Of a stretch of 64,000 nucleotides of DNA, positions 26,314 through 35,479 are shown in pieces. Every line of letters starts with the position of its first letter. Position 1 is the first letter of the stretch. Source of the DNA: Verrucomicrobiaceae bacterium (GTDB lineage: Bacteria; Verrucomicrobiota; Verrucomicrobiia; Verrucomicrobiales; Verrucomicrobiaceae); NCBI GenBank assembly GCA_016713245.1, contig JADJPM010000001.1, positions 1,240,001 to 1,304,000 on the forward strand, given 5' to 3'. Under the pieces are notes generated by a model. The model was not told where the DNA came from, did no database searches, and saw only the letters and a program-made list of their open reading frames with translations. The position numbers and the translations under genes are program-made.

Positions 26314-27924
26314 TCACCCCGCAATCACCGCTGCGCGGGCGTTTTCCTCGGCACCGGTTTTTTCGAGGTAGTAGTCGTAATCGCCAGTGTAGGTCGTCAG
26401 GGTGCCGTTGTTGATGTGGATGACCTTCGTGGCGAGGCTGCGGATGAAATGCACGTCATGGCTGATGAAGACGAGGGTGCCTTCAAACTTCTGCAGGGCC
26501 AGGATGAGGCCTTCGATGGCCCAGATATCCAAATGCGTCGTGGGCTCGTCCATGAGCAGCAGGTTCGGCGGATCGACGAGGAACTTCACGAGGTTCAGGC
26601 GGCTCTTTTCACCACCGGAGAGCACCTTGCACTTCTTATGCACGTCCTCGCGTTTGAAGAGAAAGCTGCCGAGGATGCTGCGGGCCTCGTCTTCGCGGAT
26701 TTCGGGTGAGACACGCTTCAGCTCGTCCAGCACGCTGCAATCCGGATCGAGCGTGTCCGCACGGTGCTGCGAGAAGTAGCCGAGCTTCAGGTTTGTGCCG
26801 AGCTTGCGCTCGCCTTTCTGGAAAGGGATCTCGCCGGCGAGGAGCTTGATGAGCGTGGATTTGCCCGCGCCGTTCGGTCCGACAAGCACGGTGCGCTCGC
26901 CGCGTTCGATTTCGAGGTCGAGGCCGGTGTACACCTGCTTCGTGCCGTAGGCCTGATCGATGTTGTTCAGGGCGACGAGGCGCTGGCCGCTGCGTGGCGG
27001 CTGCGGGAAGTTGAAACGGAAGCCTTTGCGCAGCGGGCGCGGCTTATCGAGCTTCTCCATCTTTTCGAGCTGGCGCTCGCGGCTCTGTGCCTGCGCGGCC
27101 TTGGACGCCACCGAGCGGAAGCGATCAATGAACTCCTGCATCGCCTCGATTTCCTTCTGCTGGTTCTTCCAGGTCACCATCGCACGCTCGTAATTCTCCT
27201 CCCGCTGGCGCAGGTAGTCGCTGTAATTGCCCTGGTATTCGATGAGCTTGCTCTCCTCGATCTCGTACACGTTTTGCACCAGCTCATCCATGAAGTCGCG
27301 GTCATGCGAGATCATGAGGATGGCACCGGGGTAGTTCTTCAAATAATTGCGGAACCACATCAGCGACATGAGGTCGAGGTGGTTGGTCGGCTCATCCAGC
27401 AGGAGCAGATCCGGCTCCATCACCAGCAGCCGCGCCATGTGCGCACGCATGATCCAGCCACCGCTGAACTCGCGGGCGGGCCGGTCAAAGTCCGTGTCGA
27501 GGTAACCGAGGCCTTTGAGGATGCGTTTGGCCTTCGCCTCGGCCTGTGGGTCCTGGAGGGCATCGTGCTTGGCATGTGTCTCGAAGTATTCCGGGCTGGA
27601 GACATCACCCGCAGCCTCGTAGGCGCTGAGTTCCTTCTCCAGGCGCTCGATTTCGCCCGCTTTGCCGGTGGAGACCTCCAAAACGGTCTCCTCGCCCACC
27701 GGTTCGCACTCCTGCGGCAGGAAGCCGACCGTGGTCCACTCGTCACGCGTCACCTCACCCGCATCGGCGGTGTCATTCTTCAAAATGAGCGAGAACAGCG
27801 TCGATTTCCCTGCTCCGTTCGGCCCGACGAGGGCGACGCGATCGCCGTGGTTGATCGTCATGTTCGCACCGCTGAAGAGCGTGCGGGCGTTGAAGGTCTT
27901 GGTGACGTTGCGGAGGGTAAGCAT
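26314..27924 (-). CDS. ABC-F family ATPase (ribosome-associated, Uup/YheS/Ettl-like)
   Basis: A 536-residue soluble protein with two ABC domains and no membrane spans, as in ABC-F translation factors. Domain 1: GPNGAGKSTLFSLI, FSGGWIMRAHMARLLV and LLLLDEPTNHLD; a charged interdomain linker about 230-300 (YERAMVTWKNQQKEIEAMQE); domain 2: GPNGAGKSTLIKLLAG, LSGGEKSRLNLVKFL, LLLMDEPTTHLD. Start MLTLRNVTKTFNARTLF is chosen by alignment with the family. ABC-F proteins act at the ribosomal E site. The NusG-like gene lies 67 bases upstream on the same strand. Confidence 0.94.
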   Translation of the reverse strand: MLTLRNVTKTFNARTLFSGANMTINHGDRVALVGPNGAGKSTLFSLILKNDTADAGEVTRDEWTTVGFLPQECEPVGEETVLEVSTGKAGEIERLEKELSAYEAAGDVSSPEYFETHAKHDALQDPQAEAKAKRILKGLGYLDTDFDRPAREFSGGWIMRAHMARLLVMEPDLLLLDEPTNHLDLMSLMWFRNYLKNYPGAILMISHDRDFMDELVQNVYEIEESKLIEYQGNYSDYLRQREENYERAMVTWKNQQKEIEAMQEFIDRFRSVASKAAQAQSRERQLEKMEKLDKPRPLRKGFRFNFPQPPRSGQRLVALNNIDQAYGTKQVYTGLDLEIERGERTVLVGPNGAGKSTLIKLLAGEIPFQKGERKLGTNLKLGYFSQHRADTLDPDCSVLDELKRVSPEIREDEARSILGSFLFKREDVHKKCKVLSGGEKSRLNLVKFLVDPPNLLLMDEPTTHLDIWAIEGLILALQKFEGTLVFISHDVHFIRSLATKVIHINNGTLTTYTGDYDYYLEKTGAEENARAAVIAG

Positions 27925-27991
27925 GGGGGCGGAGGAGGTAGTGCATCCGCGGCGCTGTGCAACGGCGGAGGCGGCTCCGCGGCCCTCACGA

Positions 27992-28534
27992 CTACTTTTT
28001 CGAGACCAAAACCCGGGGCTGGTGCTCCGTGAGCAGCTTCGAGGCTGGCACCTCGACCGCATTTTCGCGGCCGAGGAACTCCAGCAACACGCGAACGCGG
28101 TCCGCGCCACTCAGTTTGGCATTCACGATGCCTTTGAGGCCGCGCATGGGTCCCTCGGTGAGCTCGACGATGTCTCCCACCTCAATGCCCACCTCCACCA
28201 CGCACACGTCTGCATCGGCCATCTCCGCTTTGATCTGCTCGATCACTACATCATCGACGCGGGCGAGGCTTTCACCAAAGCCGACCACGCGGATGACACT
28301 CTGCGAATGCTTCACGGCGCGAAGCATCTCCGTGGGATTGAAGCGGGCGAAAAAGTAGCTCGGAAACAGTGCCTCCACGAACCACACCTTGCCGCGCCGC
28401 GTGCTCCTCTGAAAGCGAATGCGCGGGCAGTAAGTCTGCACACCCTCCAGCCCCGCCATCAAGCCTGCGGCGATGTGCTCGCACTTCGGGCGCGAGTGAA
28501 CAACATACCAAGCTGGTTCGGATGGGTGGGACAT
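27992..28534 (-). CDS. NusG-family transcription factor (NusG/RfaH paralogue)
   Basis: A 180-residue protein with an NGN domain (WYVVHSRPKCEHIAAGL...FPSYFFARFN) and a C-terminal KOW domain (VGDIVELTEGPMRGLKGIVNAKLSGADRVRVLLEFLGR). The KOW motif is well kept. Housekeeping nusG usually sits with secE and rplK; that context is missing here, so this is probably a specialised paralogue of RfaH/UpxY type. It precedes the ABC-F gene on the same strand. Confidence 0.85.
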   Translation of the reverse strand: MSHPSEPAWYVVHSRPKCEHIAAGLMAGLEGVQTYCPRIRFQRSTRRGKVWFVEALFPSYFFARFNPTEMLRAVKHSQSVIRVVGFGESLARVDDVVIEQIKAEMADADVCVVEVGIEVGDIVELTEGPMRGLKGIVNAKLSGADRVRVLLEFLGRENAVEVPASKLLTEHQPRVLVSKK

Positions 28535-28585
28535 CAGTGGGGACGGCAGCTAGCCGCAGCGTGATCCATCAGCAACCGCAAACCC

Positions 28586-29524
28586 TCACGACCGGCGGCT
28601 TTTCAGGAGCCACAGGCACCCACCGATCACGAGGAGGCCGGCCGCGATCCAACTCCACGAGTTCGATTTAGCATCCGGTGGAGCAGCGGTAATCGTCGCT
28701 GTCTGCGGCAGCAAATCGGCCACGGCGCTGAGTTCCGGCAGGTTTTGCCCCGGTGTGGCCTGATCCTTCACCATCTGCCGCCAATCCACCGCCATCGCGA
28801 TGTCCATGCCGGGGTTTTGCTCCTTCACCTGACACGAGCACGAGCCGATCAAAAACTGCGCCGCCTCATCAATCGTCTCCGGGCGGATCCCCTTCCCCAC
28901 CAGCGCATAGAGCGCCCGACCTTGGCCAAACATCGGAAACGCCATAGGCTCGTTGAAGCCACGCAGATCTTCTTCGCTCGCCAGCAGCATCGCCACAAAG
29001 GCCGCTTCAGCGGGATCATCGCGTTTCACCTTCACGACCGAGAAAGCGAGCCGCAAACCATCACCGGGGATGGAAACGAGGCCGTTCTTGATGTCTTGAT
29101 CGTCGAGCTTCGGCAGGTTCATCACGCCACCGAGGTAGTCGATGCGTTCTTCGAGCATCTTCAGGGCCGCAGCGTCCTTCGCGGCATCGCCGCTCTCCAA
29201 AAATACCCACACCGCGCTTTCGCCATTCGCCAGCCGCTCGGCGATCTGCTTCCGCGCCGGTGAATCGACCAGCACCGCCACATTCGCCTCCGAAAACGGC
29301 GCAGACCAGATTACCGCGTCATTCCGCGCCGACTTTGGCTGCCGCAGCTCGATCTTTGGCTCCGTGCCGGTCGTGACGATGTAGTTCTCCGGCAACTTCG
29401 CACCTGCCGGAGCCGTCACGCGATACGCATCCGCCTCCCAATGCTCCAACGCATAGCGAAACACCGGCACCGAGCAGGCGGAGGCGGTGGTGGCAGCGAG
29501 GAGAAATACAAGGACACGAAGCAT
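28586..29524 (-). CDS. Exported, C-terminally anchored protein of unknown function
   Basis: A 312-residue protein: signal peptide MLRVLVFLLAATTASA, a periplasmic domain, and a C-terminal span SWSWIAAGLLVIGGCLWLL followed by KSRRS. A CSCQVKEQNPG motif (about residues 235-245) and RLAFSVVKVKRDDPAEAAFVAMLL look like the conserved core. I recognise the general type from planctomycete/verrucomicrobial genomes, without a function. ATG at 29524 starts the signal peptide. It lies 11 bases downstream of the HNH gene on the same strand. Confidence 0.75.
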   Translation of the reverse strand: MLRVLVFLLAATTASACSVPVFRYALEHWEADAYRVTAPAGAKLPENYIVTTGTEPKIELRQPKSARNDAVIWSAPFSEANVAVLVDSPARKQIAERLANGESAVWVFLESGDAAKDAAALKMLEERIDYLGGVMNLPKLDDQDIKNGLVSIPGDGLRLAFSVVKVKRDDPAEAAFVAMLLASEEDLRGFNEPMAFPMFGQGRALYALVGKGIRPETIDEAAQFLIGSCSCQVKEQNPGMDIAMAVDWRQMVKDQATPGQNLPELSAVADLLPQTATITAAPPDAKSNSWSWIAAGLLVIGGCLWLLKSRRS

Positions 29525-29535
29525 GATGCCAAAGA

Positions 29536-29940
29536 TCACGGCCATTCACCGTCTTCTTGCATCAAGCTTCGCAACTCCAACCGACTCTCCAAATTCATCT
29601 CCAGTAGCCACACCGTCGTGCGTCCGATGGCGGTGACGCCCAAGATGCGAACGCCATCAACGATGAAGTGTTCTTCCCAGCGGTCCTTCCGAGGATGATA
29701 CAAGCGGGTGAGCACATTGGTGTCGGGATCGATGCTGGTGAGATTTGTGCCCTTGTGCGCATTGCAGATGCGGCATGAGAGAGCCAGATTTCCCAAGTCA
29801 TCCAAACCCCGGTGTTGTTTGGCGATGACATGCTCAATGTGAAAGCGCCGCCCCAGCTCGTAGTCCTGTGTCAATCGGCAATACTCACACCGATCGCCCG
29901 CACGTTGCCGCACGCGAAGTTTGGTTGCAGCATCGATCAT
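29536..29940 (-). CDS. HNH endonuclease
   Basis: A 134-residue HNH nuclease with a complete zinc-ribbon and active site: RAGDRCEYCRL, then FHIEHVIAKQHRGLDDLGNLALSCRICNAHKGTNL, giving the CxxC...HxEH...CxxCN pattern. The C-terminal half (FIVDGVRILGVTAIGRTTVWLLEMN) is the usual extension of this subgroup. It starts 8 bases after a small partner gene. Likely a self-standing module spread by transfer; target unknown. Confidence 0.9.
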   Translation of the reverse strand: MIDAATKLRVRQRAGDRCEYCRLTQDYELGRRFHIEHVIAKQHRGLDDLGNLALSCRICNAHKGTNLTSIDPDTNVLTRLYHPRKDRWEEHFIVDGVRILGVTAIGRTTVWLLEMNLESRLELRSLMQEDGEWP

Positions 29941-29948
29941 CACGCGGA

Positions 29949-30203
29949 TCAGAGGCTTTTCAGAAACCGGCGGGCTTTCGCCTGAAAGACGGAAAGCAGG
30001 GCACCTTGGCGAGCCCATTCTTCATATTCACGGCTTTCTTGATGCGTGGCGGTGCCTGTGTTGATTTTTTCCGCCAGCATATCCATTCGCTCTTCCTCCT
30101 CTGGTTCAGCACGGATGTCAGCGATCATCTGCGCCCCTTCCTTCGTGATGAAAGGAAGCGAGGGATCAAAAAGGCGTTCGAGTTTGGCAAACGAGGCTGT
30201 CAT
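29949..30203 (-). CDS. Small partner protein of the HNH endonuclease (84 aa)
   Basis: A short helical acidic protein: MTASFAKLERLFDP..., INTGTATHQESREYEEWARQGALLSVFQAKARRFL. The pattern 'I..GT.t..E..EYe.....li..lQakARr.L' recurs in small genes directly upstream of HNH genes in many bacteria, so the pairing is probably functional. Start ATG 30203 is chosen because the upstream extension has no coding character. The 8-base spacing argues for one operon. An antitoxin-like or adaptor role is inference. Confidence 0.75.
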   Translation of the reverse strand: MTASFAKLERLFDPSLPFITKEGAQMIADIRAEPEEEERMDMLAEKINTGTATHQESREYEEWARQGALLSVFQAKARRFLKSL

Positions 30204-30277
30204 GCCCAAATCTTGCCACGCCAGTGATCCACCCGCAAGTCGCGAGAACATCGCCGATTGGGCGTTCTATCCCGACC

Positions 30278-33200
30278 ATGCGCCCGCTCCTTTGCCTCCT
30301 CGCCTTCTCGACGGCTATTTTCGCTGAATGGCCGACTTATTTGCACGATGCCTCGCGTGTCGGCGCGACGACGGAGAGTCTTCCGAGCACGCTGAAGCCC
30401 GCGTGGACCTTCACCTCGCCGTCAGCGCCGCAGATGGCTTGGGCAGGCGAGGATGGTCGCGTGATCGAAGGGCATGAGCTCTTCAATCGCATTCGCTTTG
30501 ACGATGTGTTTCACGTGGCGATCAGCGGCGGGCGGTTGTTCTTCGGCTCGTCGGTGGATGGGCGCGTGATTTGCCGTGAGTTGGCCACCGGCAAAGACGT
30601 GTGGTCGTTTTTCACGAATGCGCCGGTGCGGCTCGCGCCGATGATCGCGGATGGGAAGGTGTATGTCGGCTCGGATGACGGCTACGCGTATTGCCTCGAC
30701 GCGGCGAGCGGCAAGGTCGTGTGGAAGCTGCGCGCGGGTCCGCATGACGAGCGCATCCTCGCTCGCGGTCGCATGGTGTCGCGCTGGCCGGTGCGGACGG
30801 GCATCTTGGTGGATGGCGGCATCGCGTATTTCGGCGCGGGCGTGTTTCCGCATGAGAAAGTCTATCTGTATGCCGTCGAGGCCGCGACGGGGAAGGTGAT
30901 CTGGAAGAACGACGCCATTTCAGAGAAGGATGCGGGTCGCAATGACCTCTCGCCGCAGGGTTATTTGCTCGCGACGAAGGACATCTTGTTTGTGCCCTCG
31001 GGTCGGTCGATGGCGGCGTCGTTTGATCGCAAAACGGGCGAGTACATCGCCAAACCGGAGCCGGGTTGGCGCGGCGACGCGGGCGGGCAGATCGGCGGCA
31101 CGCAGGCTTTCCTCGCGGATGATCAAATCTACTCGGTGGGCGAGCATCACATCCTCGCGCTGGACCAACAGAAGCAAAAAAGTGGCTTCGGATGGTTCGG
31201 GGGCACGCAGATGACGCTCGCGGGTGACATGGGCTACATGGCGAATGGCAAAACGATCACGGCGGTGGATCGCCTCAAGCATGCGGACGGCACGCGCATC
31301 CGTCACGGGCACGAAATGGCCATCGCGAAGATCAGCGCCGACTTGAAAAAGCATCCCGCTCTCGCCGAGGCGAAGAAGCTGCAAGCCGCGGAAGCTGCCG
31401 CACGCAAGGCGCCGGGCGATCAAGCCTTGATCGCTGAGCTGGCGGCCATCGCGGCGAGATACGAGCCGCTGCGTGCCGCCTACAAAGCGAAGCAGGACGA
31501 AAGCGCCAAGCACAAGGCTGACCTCGCCATCGCAGCCGATGTGGGCGTGCGCTGGACGCTCGAATCGCCGCATCAGTCGGCGTTGATCCTCGCGGGCAAG
31601 CATTTGATCGCTGGTGGCAAAGATGAGGTGATCGTGATCGACACCGAAACCGGCAAAATCACCGCCAAACTCGCGGTGGAAGGCGAGGCACGCGGTTTGG
31701 CGGTTTCGGAAGGTCATCTTGTCGTCAGCACGACAAAAGGTCGCGTGCATGTGTTTGGTGAAAAAGAGGGTTCACCGACATTTGCGGCCTCCAACTTCAT
31801 TTCGAGCAAGGGTGAAGAGGCGAAAGCCATCTTGAAGCAAACCGGCATCAAAAAAGGCTTCTGCCTCGTTTTGGGCGATGACGGCTCGCTGGCCTATGAA
31901 TTGGCGAAACAGAGCGAACTCGTTGTTTTCGGTGTGAACTCGGATGAGGCCAAAGTGGCCGCTGGAAGACAAAATTTGCTCCAAACCGGCCTCTACGGAT
32001 CGCGCATCACGCTCGATCATCTCGATCTGGCGATGATTCCGTATTCGAGCTACTTCGCGAACCTCATCGTCGGTGAGCCCGGCGGCGTGCCGAAGGAGGT
32101 GGCGCGGCATTTGAAGCCGATTGGCGGCAAGTTGTGCTTCGCGACGAATGCGAAGAGCGATGCATGGCTCACGGAGACGAAGTTGAGCGAAGAAAAGGCC
32201 ACGATCACGAAAGCGGATGGCTGGACAGTGCTCACGCGGGCGACTTTGCCCGGTGCGAGCGCGTGGTCGCATCAATACGGCAACGCGGCGAACACTTCGA
32301 GCACGAACGACACGCGCATCAAAGGCGGCATGAGCGTGCTGTGGTATGGCGATCCAGGTCCGGGGCAGATGGTGAACCGTCACGACGGCGCGGTGGGGCC
32401 GATTTCGACCAACGGGCGGCTCTTCGTGCAAGGCAACGACAGCGTGATGGCCTACGACGCTTACAACGGCCAGTTCTTGTGGGAGACGAAGAACCCCGGC
32501 GCGATGCGAACGGGCGTCTACAACGCTCGCGAACCCGGCAACATGGTGGCGAGCGACGATCACTTCTTCATGCTGCTCGGCGATGAGTGCCTGCAATACG
32601 ACGCGGCCACCGGCGAGGTGGTGCGCACGCTGAAAATCCCCGGCGCAGGCACGAAGCAGGGCCTGGAGTGGGGCTACATCGCCTATGCGGACGGTTTGCT
32701 CTACGGCACGGAGACGGAACGCGTCGAGAAGGCCAGCGAAGTGGCGCGTCGCGGCAAAAGCGCCTCCATTTCGACAGATCGCCTCTTTGCGTTTGATGTG
32801 AAGACCGGGACGCTGGCGTGGAGCTACCAGGGCAAGCACATCGCCCACACGACGGTGGCGATTGGCGATGGCAGCGTGTATTTCATCGACGCCTCGCTCA
32901 CCCCGGAGCAGCGGAATTTGATGCTCAAGGAAGACAAGAGCGCCCTCGCCAAACTCACCGGGAAGGAACGCGAACTGGCGGAGGATCGCGTCAAAAATAA
33001 CGACATGCGCATGGCGGTGGCCGTGGATGCGAAAACGGGCAAACAACTGTGGGCGAAGCCGGTCGATGTGACGGATTGCAGCGAGATCGGCATCGGCGGC
33101 GGTGCTTTGACGCTGATGTATCAAAACGGCCATCTCGTGCTCGGCGGCGCGAACGCGAACGGGCACTACTGGGAGCAGTTTTTGAGCGGTGAATTCAAAC

Positions 33201-34222
33201 GCCGACGTCTCGTGGTGCTGAACGCGGCGAAGGGTGACAAGGTGTGGGCGAAGGACGGCAACTACCGGCATCGCCCCGTCGTGGTGGACGATGAAATCAT
33301 CGCGGAGCCGTGGAGCTACGATCTCTACACCGGGAAGCAGAAGACGCGGCAGCATCCGATCACGGGCGAGGAGACCGCGTGGATGTTTGCGCGGCCGGGG
33401 CATCACTGCGGTGCCATTTCGGCCACGCCGGGCATGATGTTCTTCCGCTCGAAGTTCACCGCGTTTTATGATCGCGACACGGACAGCGGCACCGAGCACT
33501 TCGCGGGGCATCGGCTCGGCTGCTGGATCAACACGATCCCCGCCAACGGCCTCGTCATGATCCCAGAGGCCAGCGCCGGCTGCGTGTGCCTTTTCTCCAT
33601 CGCCAGCACGATCGTCTTCGAGCCTCGCGAGGACCGCATGAACTGGGGCGTGTACAGCGCCGATGGCGTCACGCTGCCCGTGCAGCACATCGCGCTGAAT
33701 CTCGGCGCTCCCGGCGATCGACGCGATGCGCACGGCAAACTCTGGCTCGGCTATCCGCGCCCTGCGAGCCGCGCGGGCATTGATCTGCCGCTTAACTTCA
33801 AGCCGCAGTATCTGAAAGGCGGCGGCGAGTATGCCTACAACGCCGAGAGCTTCGAAATCACCGGTCACGACACGCCTTGGATCTTCTCCAGCGGTCTGCG
33901 CGGCCTCACGAAGCTCGAAATCCCCGTTCAGGCCCCCAATGCCGCTCCAGCGACTTACACCGTGAAACTCATGTTTGCCGCCCTCGAAGGCGATGTGGCC
34001 GGGAAACGCGTTTTCGACGTCAAACTCGGAGACAAGGTCGTTTTGAAGGCCTTTGACCCCGCGACGCGAAAAGGTGCCGCCGTCGAAGTTTTCGAAAAAG
34101 TGCCCGCCAGCGAGCTTCTCACCCTCGAATTCATCCCCGTGACCGGCGAACCGGTGATGAGCGGCATTGAGATCCTCAAAACAGACGCCAAGGAGATCAT
34201 CCAAGGCGTGGTGACGCGGTGA
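30278..34222 (+). CDS. Exported PQQ-type propeller protein with embedded methyltransferase-like segment and malectin-like C-terminus (1314 aa)
   Basis: Signal peptide MRPLLCLLAFSTAIFA. Residues about 20-500 and 680-1130 carry PQQ/Trp-docking propeller repeats (YAYCLDAASGKVVWKL, YLYAVEAATGKVIWK, LFAFDVKTGTLAWSYQ, AVDAKTGKQLWAKP, LNAAKGDKVWAKDG). Between them, about 505-625, is a Rossmann-like stretch: KGFCLVLGDDGSLAYELA, LVVFGVNSDEAKVAAGRQNL, SRITLDHLDLAMIPYSSYFA, resembling SAM methyltransferase motifs I-IV in order. The C-terminal 100 residues (YTVKLMFAALEGDVAGKRVFDV...TLEFIPVTGEPVMSGIEIL) are malectin-like. Probably periplasmic or surface; enzymatic activity not established. The stop is 3 bases from a convergent tRNA. 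Confidence 0.87.
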   Translation: MRPLLCLLAFSTAIFAEWPTYLHDASRVGATTESLPSTLKPAWTFTSPSAPQMAWAGEDGRVIEGHELFNRIRFDDVFHVAISGGRLFFGSSVDGRVICRELATGKDVWSFFTNAPVRLAPMIADGKVYVGSDDGYAYCLDAASGKVVWKLRAGPHDERILARGRMVSRWPVRTGILVDGGIAYFGAGVFPHEKVYLYAVEAATGKVIWKNDAISEKDAGRNDLSPQGYLLATKDILFVPSGRSMAASFDRKTGEYIAKPEPGWRGDAGGQIGGTQAFLADDQIYSVGEHHILALDQQKQKSGFGWFGGTQMTLAGDMGYMANGKTITAVDRLKHADGTRIRHGHEMAIAKISADLKKHPALAEAKKLQAAEAAARKAPGDQALIAELAAIAARYEPLRAAYKAKQDESAKHKADLAIAADVGVRWTLESPHQSALILAGKHLIAGGKDEVIVIDTETGKITAKLAVEGEARGLAVSEGHLVVSTTKGRVHVFGEKEGSPTFAASNFISSKGEEAKAILKQTGIKKGFCLVLGDDGSLAYELAKQSELVVFGVNSDEAKVAAGRQNLLQTGLYGSRITLDHLDLAMIPYSSYFANLIVGEPGGVPKEVARHLKPIGGKLCFATNAKSDAWLTETKLSEEKATITKADGWTVLTRATLPGASAWSHQYGNAANTSSTNDTRIKGGMSVLWYGDPGPGQMVNRHDGAVGPISTNGRLFVQGNDSVMAYDAYNGQFLWETKNPGAMRTGVYNAREPGNMVASDDHFFMLLGDECLQYDAATGEVVRTLKIPGAGTKQGLEWGYIAYADGLLYGTETERVEKASEVARRGKSASISTDRLFAFDVKTGTLAWSYQGKHIAHTTVAIGDGSVYFIDASLTPEQRNLMLKEDKSALAKLTGKERELAEDRVKNNDMRMAVAVDAKTGKQLWAKPVDVTDCSEIGIGGGALTLMYQNGHLVLGGANANGHYWEQFLSGEFKRRRLVVLNAAKGDKVWAKDGNYRHRPVVVDDEIIAEPWSYDLYTGKQKTRQHPITGEETAWMFARPGHHCGAISATPGMMFFRSKFTAFYDRDTDSGTEHFAGHRLGCWINTIPANGLVMIPEASAGCVCLFSIASTIVFEPREDRMNWGVYSADGVTLPVQHIALNLGAPGDRRDAHGKLWLGYPRPASRAGIDLPLNFKPQYLKGGGEYAYNAESFEITGHDTPWIFSSGLRGLTKLEIPVQAPNAAPATYTVKLMFAALEGDVAGKRVFDVKLGDKVVLKAFDPATRKGAAVEVFEKVPASELLTLEFIPVTGEPVMSGIEILKTDAKEIIQGVVTR

Positions 34223-34225
34223 TGG

Positions 34226-34301
<76 letters not shown>

Positions 34302-34366
34302 CTGTGCTGCGAGCGGCGCGGAGTATGCACGTGGGTCTCACCACGGCAAGGAGGGCTTTGCCGCGT

Positions 34367-35096
34367 TCACCACTTCAAACCGGAGGCGGGCATGCGGGTT
34401 TCGTTGTGCCGTTCCTTCACGATATGACCATCGCTGAGGTAGAGCACTCGGTCCGCCATCTCCCGCCATGGCGGCGTTATGTGTGATGACGACGGTGAGG
34501 GTGCCGAGCTCGCGGTTGATGCGCTCCACGGCTTCGAGAACGGTGATGCCGGTGGTGACATCGAGGGCGCCGGTGGGCTCGTCGCAAAGCAGCACCTCGG
34601 GTTTCTTCGCAATGGCACGGGCAATGGCCACGCGCTGCTGCTCGCCACCGCTGAGCTGGCTGGGGAAATGATCCAGACGATGACTGAGGCCGAGGATGTC
34701 GAGGGCGTCCTCGGGCTTCATCGGGTCGGGTGCGATTTCGGTGATGAGCGCCACGTTCTCGCGGGCGGTGAGGCTGGGGATGAGGTTGTAGAACTGAAAC
34801 ACGAAGCCCACGCAGTTCCGCCGGAAGAGCGTCAGCGTGCGTTCATCGCCGTCGGTGAGATTCCAGCCTTTGTATTTCAACTCGCCCTCGGTGGGTGTGT
34901 CGAGGCCCCCGAGGATGTTCAGCAGCGTGGATTTGCCACTGCCTGAAGCACCGAGCAGCACGGTTAGCTCGCCGGCATGCAGACTCAGGTCCACGCCAGC
35001 CAGCGCCACCACATCCAGCTCGCCCGTGTGATACACTTTTCGCAAACCACGTGCTTCAAACACAGGCTCGGATGAATCAGAAACGCGGGCGGACAT
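34367..35096 (-). pseudogene. LolD/MacB-type ABC transporter ATPase with a one-base frameshift near the C-terminus
   Basis: An ATPase of the lipoprotein-release/macrolide-export type: LGASGSGKSTLLNILGGLD (Walker A), FQFYNLIPSLTARENV (Q-loop), LSGGEQQRVAIARAI, VLLCDEPTGALD and switch His in VVITHNA. Right after HNAAMA the frame breaks: one extra G in the GGG run (CCC at 34462-34464 on the plus strand). Removing it restores AEMADRVLYLSDGHIVKERHNETR and a stop at 34367-34369, giving 242 residues. Unrepaired, the frame runs on to 34338 with an unrelated tail. All catalytic motifs precede the shift. No permease gene is next to it. Sequencing error or true lesion cannot be told apart. Confidence 0.85.
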
Positions 35097-35137
35097 GAGA
35101 GCGCATCTCTGGCGCGGAAAATACCTCACGGCAAGAT

Positions 35138-35359
35138 TTGCCGCGTGCAATCCCGGCCGCCGAAGCCAGCATCCGAGCTGTGCCCTACCTGAAACAGTCC
35201 CTCACTCGTTACGCCCGCCAGCGGGACGAAGGCATGGGTTGCGGCAGCAGTTGCCTCATCCACCTTGTCATGCTGGTCATGCTGGTGGTGGCCATCATCA
35301 TCTGGTGCATTCGAAACCGCGCCTGGGAGCTGGTGATCACGATCATCTTCCCGGAGTGA
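35138..35359 (+). CDS. Possible small membrane protein
   Basis: A short frame (non-ATG start as drawn; GTG at about 35177 possible) with CGSSCLIHLVMLVMLVVAIIIWCIRNRAWELVITIIFPE: one strong hydrophobic span bordered by cysteines. Its end is followed directly by twelve G residues and a palindromic repeat. The hydrophobic core is protein-like but start, family and expression are unclear. Confidence 0.4.
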   Translation: MPRAIPAAEASIRAVPYLKQSLTRYARQRDEGMGCGSSCLIHLVMLVMLVVAIIIWCIRNRAWELVITIIFPE

Positions 35360-35371
35360 GGGGGGGGGGGG
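35360..35371. repeat. Homopolymer run of 12 G
   Basis: Twelve consecutive G on the plus strand directly after the stop of the small membrane frame. Such tracts are prone to slippage and to assembly length errors. It overlaps no confident gene. Confidence 0.9.
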
Positions 35372-35387
35372 TGGTCATCCGTAAGAC

Positions 35388-35468
35388 GTGAGAAGTGAGA
35401 TGTAAGAGGTGAGAAGTGAGATGTAAGAGGTGAGACGGAACTTTGACCTCTCACTTCTGACTTCTCAC
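35388..35468. repeat. REP-like inverted repeat, GTGAGAAG family (copy 1, intergenic)
   Basis: Left arm 35388-35436 is made of repeated GTGAGAAGTGAGATGTAAGAG words; right arm 35445-35468 is GACCTCTCACTTCTGACTTCTCAC, inverted. It lies 11 bases from the 3' end of fhs. The same family occurs at 45502-45573 inside mnmG and as a single arm at 46391-46429. Confidence 0.85.
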
Positions 35469-35479
35469 AGGCCTTTGCC

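Noticed and set aside
31772..34204. 810-codon minus-strand frame opposite the propeller gene
   Set aside because: His/Arg/Ala-rich shadow; the plus strand carries signal peptide and propeller repeats.
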